Under the pieces are notes generated by a model. The model was not told the DNA's origin, ran no database searches, and was given only the letters and a program-made list of their open reading frames with translations. A DNA stretch of 64,000 nt from Ariolimax columbianus. Its lineage: Eukaryota > Mollusca > Gastropoda > Stylommatophora > Arionidae. Each line of letters opens with the position of its first letter. Position 1 is the stretch's first letter. The DNA is taken from contig JAVGWX010000012.1 in NCBI GenBank assembly GCA_036924085.1, positions 3,558,249 to 3,622,248 of the forward strand. The letters run 5' to 3'. The position numbers were made by a program, and so were the translations under genes. Below, piece after piece: positions 58,198-64,000 of this stretch.

Positions 58198-59767
58198 CTT
58201 TAGTTCATATAATGGAAAAATGCGTCCTAGAATCTAATAAATAGAGTATTATCAATTCATGTATCATTTCTCCAATCCCCAAATTTATAACAGGGGAAAT
58301 AATATAAGCAACCCGCGGTTATTAAAATATTTCATTGTTAGCTCCCATTAGAATAACCATTATTTATTATGTAAGATCAAAACAACTGTTACTCTCACAA
58401 CCAACTGTCACAGTTGCGTAGTAATGACGTTACTTAGTAATGTGTAGTCTCGATGCCACATTCGATACTTCACTTCTAGTCAGCTCAGCTGCTTTTATTG
58501 AACCTGAAATAATTAGCGAACCCAGCGTTCTTGGAACCACAGAATGTGAAAAGAGCTATTTCCTTTGGACCAATGTCCGTGGAGCATTGAAATCGAAATG
58601 TAATTTTTATTTGCATTGTCGGTGTAAGTGTTTGATTGAATATTCAATACAAAATTGGACGTATTATCATGGAGAATCGAAATTAAAAGTGTGACAGTGT
58701 CATGAATCCCTAGGGTCAGGGATTCAGTGTCAGGGGTCACAGGGGCGGAGATTCCGCAGGGATCTCGATAGGATCACAGTGATGATCCAATCATAATCCC
58801 GAACCAAAGGGTTATTGAAAGTAATTGTAACTTGATACGGAGCAAGCAGATGGCGGAGAAATAAAGTATAACTCAGAGTTCATACAGAGGTTAGTTGTAA
58901 CTGTCCGTTCGAACAAAGCCGACCTGGTTACTAAATGTCACTTTTCATTGTTTAGAAATCAGGCCAATGAAAAGTCAGCTGGACAGAATTACTGTAGTCT
59001 ATTATCGACACAAATTATCTATAGTTTAGTTCGTTTTCTCTTAATGTTGGACGCGTGTTCGTGGTATGTTAAACTTGGGAATAGTCCAAATAATTGTTGT
59101 TAGAATTATGGGCAAAGGCCTAATTCTGAAGGATGATAGGGCAATTAGAATAACCCTGAGTGTCGTAGTGGCGAGCTGTCTAAGGGTAAGTGTCGGTAGT
59201 AGCGTTATAAGGGAGAGGGCTAATCCAGAAATGGAGCTGGAACGTATTAGTGGTCAGGCCACAAAAACTGTCACACAGTTGTGTCCAGGCGGAGATAACT
59301 TTGGTACCACGTGACTTGTGCTCAACCCAACCATTGAAGAAGCTGGAGTTTAAGCAGACGGATAAAAAATGATTCAGGGGGTATTGTAAACAGATGTGGC
59401 ATGAAGGCTACCCAGGGTAATTATCTGAGTTCGCTGCGCTTACTCTATAAGTGGTGGGTGTCAGGTTAGCGAGATCTTAAGTGGCTTGCTCTAAATCCCC
59501 TGTGGACACTGGTAGCCTGATTTCAGTATCTGCTGAACATGAGTGGACCTCAAAGACTGGTTGAAGTCTTGAGCGTTGTCAGAAGGGTATGCAAATCCAT
59601 ATGGCATGGCTTGGCTTTGTTCGTTCTAAATCTCCAACTAGCAAGCTCTGAAATGGGCTTTGTAAGTAACAGAACGTAGTCCAGAGAACGGAATGTGTTG
59701 TGTTGTAGTTTACAGATTTACTGCGATAGTTGTACTAGGATCACTGCGTGGAGGTGTAGAATGGTCT
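58198..59767. other. Intergenic stretch, unassigned
   Basis: No gene is supported. A short perfect inverted repeat, AATCCCT ... AGGGATT, sits at 58706-58725. An 82-codon ORF at 59066-59314 has no family features. Confidence 0.4.
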
Positions 59768-60122
59768 TGGTAGCTCTGGTTCGCTGGCCCTGACGCTAGC
59801 AGTCAGCTCTGGGTCGCTGGCCCTGACGCTAGCAGTCAGCTATGGGTCGCTGACGGCTGTAGCTCATGCGCTGCTCAGCTCTGGGTCGCTGGCCCTGACG
59901 CTAGCAGTCAGCTATGGGTCGCTGACGGCTGCAGCTCATGCGCTGCTCAGCTCTGGGTCGCTGGCTCTGACGCTAGCAGTCAGCTATGGGTCGCTGGCCC
60001 TGACGCTAGCAGTCAGCTCTGGGTCGCTGGCCCTGACGCTAGCAGTCAGCTCTGGGTCGCTGGCCCTGACGCTAGCAGTCAGCTATGGGTCGCTGACGGC
60101 TGCAGCTCATGCGCTGCTCGGC
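59768..60122. repeat. 33-bp GC-rich minisatellite
   Basis: About ten units contain GGGTCGCTGGCCCTGACGCT and AGCAGTCAGCT. A second unit type, GACGGCTGCAGCTCATGCGC, alternates with it. It is the most GC-rich segment of the window. Confidence 0.93.
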
Positions 60123-60414
60123 GTCTTGATCCCTCAAAACCATATGACAGAAGCACGGGTGCTTGTAGCCATAGATCATATTCCATAGCACGAATTCAAT
60201 ATTTATTTCACAATGGAAACTGGAAAGATAGAAGCTGCCAGAACGTCAGAGGTCAGACACGCTACGGGTAACTAAAACCACAAGACTCAAGATTTTAGTT
60301 AGATTTGATATGGTGTTGTTAGGAAAATAAATAATTAGATGATGATCAAGGAGAGAACCGGGCCTATAACCAGACGAACAATCCTGCTGAGTGCCGAAAC
60401 CCTCTCATAAGGGA

Positions 60415-60419
60415 ACAGA

Positions 60420-60464
<45 letters not shown>

Positions 60465-60480
60465 GGCGGGGGGGGGGGGG
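60415..60480. repeat. GA microsatellite and G tract
   Basis: A GA dinucleotide run is followed by GGGGCGGGGGG. The ORF through it is an artefact. Confidence 0.93.
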
Positions 60481-62254
60481 AGAAAGGAGGGTGGTGAATC
60501 AAAGACGATCAGAACTGATTTACCAGAAAATGTAGACAGCTGTGCAAAAGTCGACAGCGTGGTTTTCAACTACTTCATTGAGCACAAACACAAAATACTT
60601 GTCAACATGTTGTCGACATCCTTAAGTGGGCCCTTTATGTTCATGACTCAGCTTACCCTAACATTATCATCACGTTTCCCTACTGTATATAGTGTTGCTT
60701 TGAATATCAAATAAAAGTTGAACTTATTGACAATGAAAAAGGGTAAATAACAGCAAATATCGACAACAAATACAATAAAAATATAAATAAAAGATACAAC
60801 AAAACTCTCATCACAAACTAACCGGGTTTACAAAATACCTGGTCGCGCTTACCGTTAGACAGATGAAACGGAAACCCTTAGTTAAAACGTGCAACCAGAT
60901 GTGTCTATCAGTTACAGCTAAGTCCAGAACTGATGTGCCGCGTATACAAACGGTGCACTAGTGCCACAGCTTCGCACAGACTTCAGGTTTAACACTTTCG
61001 AGAGATACGCCCATCAGAATACAGCTGCGACATTGTAATAACTTGTAATCTAGTTTAAGTTTCGTGTGCAATATGTTATCACAGACACGTCAAGCGATTA
61101 TTTTTTGTCTCATAATCGCATGTTCTCATTACCACAACATTGCGAAACGTGGTAGGACTGTCCCAGTGATTAGATAATTGCCTCGAGACACCTTTGTCTG
61201 TCAAGTTATAAAAGTAAACTCGATATACAATTAAGGAAGATGAGGGAGTTAAGAAGAAAGGATATCATCTAATTTCGCAACAGATCATCGTACAAACAAG
61301 ACTCTAACACTTCAACATCGCCTGCAGTCTCTTCTTTGGACCTACCTTTTTTTGTATTTCCCAGAGCATCAATAATAGAAATTCTTACTGTAAGGCATCT
61401 TTAGTAGCTGCTGTGAAATATAATGCATTTCAAAATACAACCAAATGTCCGATGTAATCTTTAAGGATGAAAGAAAACATCTAAACACTGATACTATACT
61501 GATAATATTGATACTGCATATCGAGGCCAACTTGTCAGATCTCGCTGTCTAGTTGTGACGAGGTCTGCGTTTCTAACGGTATTACTCTAACAACCAAGAG
61601 TGAAAACATGCATATGACAGCAACTAAAATGGTTTGGCCACGTAACAAGCTACCACCACACAATGGTTCTTAAACTGATACGGCACATAGACAACATCGG
61701 AGTGATACCTACGTTACAACCTAAGGTCTTCTTCATGGACAATTCAAATGACAGCACATCAAAGATGAAAATATGAACATATCAAATGGAGATGAGAACA
61801 CATCACAGAAGAAGAGAGGAACATATCAAAAGGACGTATGCTGATATAAATATAGGGCTCATGGAATTGCACCACCTACTGGGCGGAAGAGAAAACAAGG
61901 AAGTGTAAAAACTGGCCTTGAAAGTGAGAGATGAGCCAATGACGGCCTGGCCGATGATAAAAAAAGAAAAAAAGAAATAAACTGAAGGAACGGGACAATA
62001 AGCGAGTTAAATGGAGGGGGGGTGGGGGGAGGAGTTAGGGCCTAGGAAACAGTTTAAAAAATATTGAAACCCATCAGTCTATTTTCTAGCTTGAAACGCT
62101 GTCCATCCTTCGACAAGCAACAGATGATTCCTGGTTCCCCAGTCTCAAACAACTTGAATGATCCTGGGCACCAGGGAAGTCTGATGTCAGAGTATCAGGC
62201 ATCGTCTCCTGCTTCCCGGATGATCGGTATCTTGTCAAGCTTCTGTGAATGGTG
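60481..62254. other. Intergenic stretch, unassigned
   Basis: AT-rich, with no coding, RNA or transposon feature I can support. Confidence 0.4.
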
Positions 62255-62632
62255 TGTGCAGGTTAATCGAGTCCAGCATGTGAGTGCAGGTCAACCCAGT
62301 CCAGCGTGAAGGTCAACCTGGTCCAGCAAGTGTGTGTAGGTCAACCTGGTCCACGTGCAGGTCAACCCAGTCCAGCGTGCAGGTCAACCCAGTCCAGCAA
62401 GTGTGTGTAGGTCAACCTGGTCCAGCAAGTGTGTGCAGGTCAACCTGGTCCAGCAAGTGTATGTAGGTCAACCCAGTCCAGCGTGCAGGTCAACCTGGTC
62501 CAGCGAGTGTATGTAGGTCAACCCAGTCCAGCGTGCAGGTCAACCTGGTCCAGCAAGTGTATGTAGGTCAACCCAGTCCAGCGTGCAGGTCAACCTGGTC
62601 CAGCAAGTGTATGCAGGTCAATAGAGTCCATA
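62255..62632. repeat. Minisatellite of alternating short and long units
   Basis: Units contain GCAGGTCAACCTGGTCCAGC or GTAGGTCAACCCAGTCCAGC, with or without AAGTGTGT. The spacings are therefore about 23 and 30 bp. Confidence 0.92.
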
Positions 62633-63010
62633 TACGTTAAGAGCTTATTACGCACGGTATTTCTATTGGCTCCTTCATAATTAACACGTGTGAGTGTGTG
62701 AGTGCGTGCGCACACGTGGTGGTATAAACCAAAAAACGACATTTTAAGTTGTATTCAGGACATTATATTTCAACTGAACAAGGAAGACTTGCGACTTTTA
62801 GATAATATTTGATCATCAAAGTTTCACTTGCCTGTTTGGTTCTCAGCGATGGCAGCAAGGACTGCTACCTCACCTCGATACGTTTCTTCATATTCTTATT
62901 CTTCTGCCTCTTTTTTTGTTGTTGTTCTTCTTCTCATTCTTTCCATCGACGTTTGCTCTAAAAAGGACCGTTTGCCAGATTGTGTCCTAGTTTGGTGCGA
63001 CCAATCTGAG
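62633..63010. other. Intergenic stretch, unassigned
   Basis: Contains a short GTGTGAGTGTGTGAGTGCGTG patch near 62690. No gene is recognised. Confidence 0.4.
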
Positions 63011-63185
63011 TAGAATAAAACCAGAAATTGGTGATGAGCAGTCCGGGTTCACGGAGGGCAAGAGCACAAACAACGCCATTTACATTATAAGAACGATAAT
63101 ACAGAGAGCCATTGAGATTAAAGGCGACGGATATCTGTGTTTCATGGGTTATGTTTAAGCGTTCGACATGGTAAAACCATAGCCC
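63011..63185 (+). pseudogene. Short LINE reverse transcriptase fragment
   Basis: The plus frame reads RIKPEIGDEQSGFTEGKSTN, then NAIYIIRTIIQRAIE and a motif A-like YV*AFDMV. This is the block leading into the first catalytic Asp of LINE RT, with the Asp region mutated to a stop. It is about 58 codons with no flanking continuation. The family is not assigned. Confidence 0.7.
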
Positions 63186-64000
63186 ACTTTAGATACGCCT
63201 TCGGACTCACAGGAAAACCCTATTGAAAGACCGACGACTAAATGACGAATTTTTCATGTGTCAACTATTGTCCGTTTCACAATGGTCGCCGTCAATTGCC
63301 GCATAATATCTGACTAACCCTTACACGGATATGCGTGGTTTTTTTGCACGTCAACTTATCTTCTCAATGTTCTAATAACTTAATAATTTACATTGTGTCA
63401 GGTAGTGCTATTTTCTTTAAGTGGCTAGTTCTTTTGATATTTGTTAGCAAAGGAATTATTTTGTCCTTTGAGAGATAAATTTACTGTAAAATTTTTTTTG
63501 TTATGTCTTTCTTTGGGCAAAGGCGTTTCTCCAATTCGACTGAGATTTTCTACATTAGGATCCACATAATGCCCTTTTGTAATGTTGTTCATGTGTTTTA
63601 GGAGCTGTAAGAAGTAACTGGACATTTCGTAGACAAAAAGGTGTGAAAATTTAAAAGCAAACGATATAAAGAACAAATAAAATACATACTCCAGATGGAT
63701 TGGTTTAGTTTTATAAATAGATGTTGAAGCAAACAATAAACGGTTATAATTCAGTTCTCAGATCCATCTTCTAGCTGATTGGGTGGTACTGAATAAGACC
63801 GTTTTGCCAAGGTGATGGAAACTTATATTTCTCGGAAAGCAAACATGTAGGTTAAATTTTCACCTAATCATAGTTGGATGATTCCAACACATTGATGACT
63901 ACTCTCGGAAGAATGAACGACAGTCCACCTTTTTTTCAATAGCCCTATTCCTCTTTTAAGACATGGTCCTCACATCAAGCCCAATAATATTTGTCTATAT
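63186..64000. other. Right edge, unassigned
   Basis: AT-rich. A 103-codon minus-strand ORF (63425-63736) is Lys/Asn/Phe-rich with no recognisable features and I do not call it. Nothing else is supported. Confidence 0.4.

Noticed and set aside
63425..63736. 103-codon minus-strand ORF
   Set aside because: AT-rich composition and no motif, splice context or relatives visible; likely chance.

Overview
The window is nuclear DNA from an animal. Genes are split by GT-AG introns, and there are several families of non-LTR and LTR retrotransposons, tRNA-headed SINEs and a very high load of tandem repeats. By my rough count more than a third of the 64 kb is micro-, mini- or satellite-like arrays. No bacterial gene organisation is present. 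The mix of retrotransposon types with a divergent claudin-like tetraspan gene suits a mollusc or another lophotrochozoan invertebrate. That assignment is inference; the sequence does not name the species.

Region 1 (about 0.5-13.6 kb) is a nested stack of transposons. A 29-bp minisatellite (525-710, resuming at 13572-13619) was split by a minus-strand solo LTR with the 4-bp target duplication CGGT. That LTR (711-1335 plus 13229-13571) was split by a CR1-like LINE. The LINE was then hit twice. One hit is a minus-strand RNase H-encoding LINE (3316-6325, 12-bp target duplication). The other is a complete, very young LTR element (7150-12684, target duplication CAAG), whose LTRs belong to the same family as the solo LTR at the bottom of the stack. 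The young element has no recognisable pol. It carries one 527-codon ORF with a CCHC zinc knuckle followed by a predicted coiled coil.

Region 2 (13.6-21 kb) is tandem DNA: a GATA/GACA block with almost 2 kb of essentially pure GACA, then about 4 kb of a 26-bp minisatellite with higher-order organisation (period 1066 bp = 41 monomers).

Region 3 (21.9-39.3 kb) holds the one gene that can be assembled completely: a 170-residue four-transmembrane claudin/PMP22-like protein in three coding exons on the plus strand (21928-22126, 28932-29072, 39000-39172), with AATAAA at 39334. Its introns (6.8 and 9.9 kb) consist largely of tandem arrays, including a 6.8-kb array of a 12-bp unit and a 1.6-kb array of a 19-bp unit. 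Two copies of one SINE lie in opposite orientation in the two introns.

Region 4 (39.4-49.4 kb) is a graveyard of LINE pieces from several families mixed with minisatellites, some of which grew out of LINE coding sequence. Region 5 (49.5-54.6 kb) has two minus-strand terminal exons of proteins resembling the second half of the tetraspan gene, with the same intron phase. This suggests a small dispersed cluster of related genes. Region 6 (54.6-64 kb) holds a GA-rich array, a 21-bp minisatellite, another CR1-like fragment interrupted by a LINE 3' end, a GC-richer 33-bp minisatellite, and long stretches where I recognise nothing.
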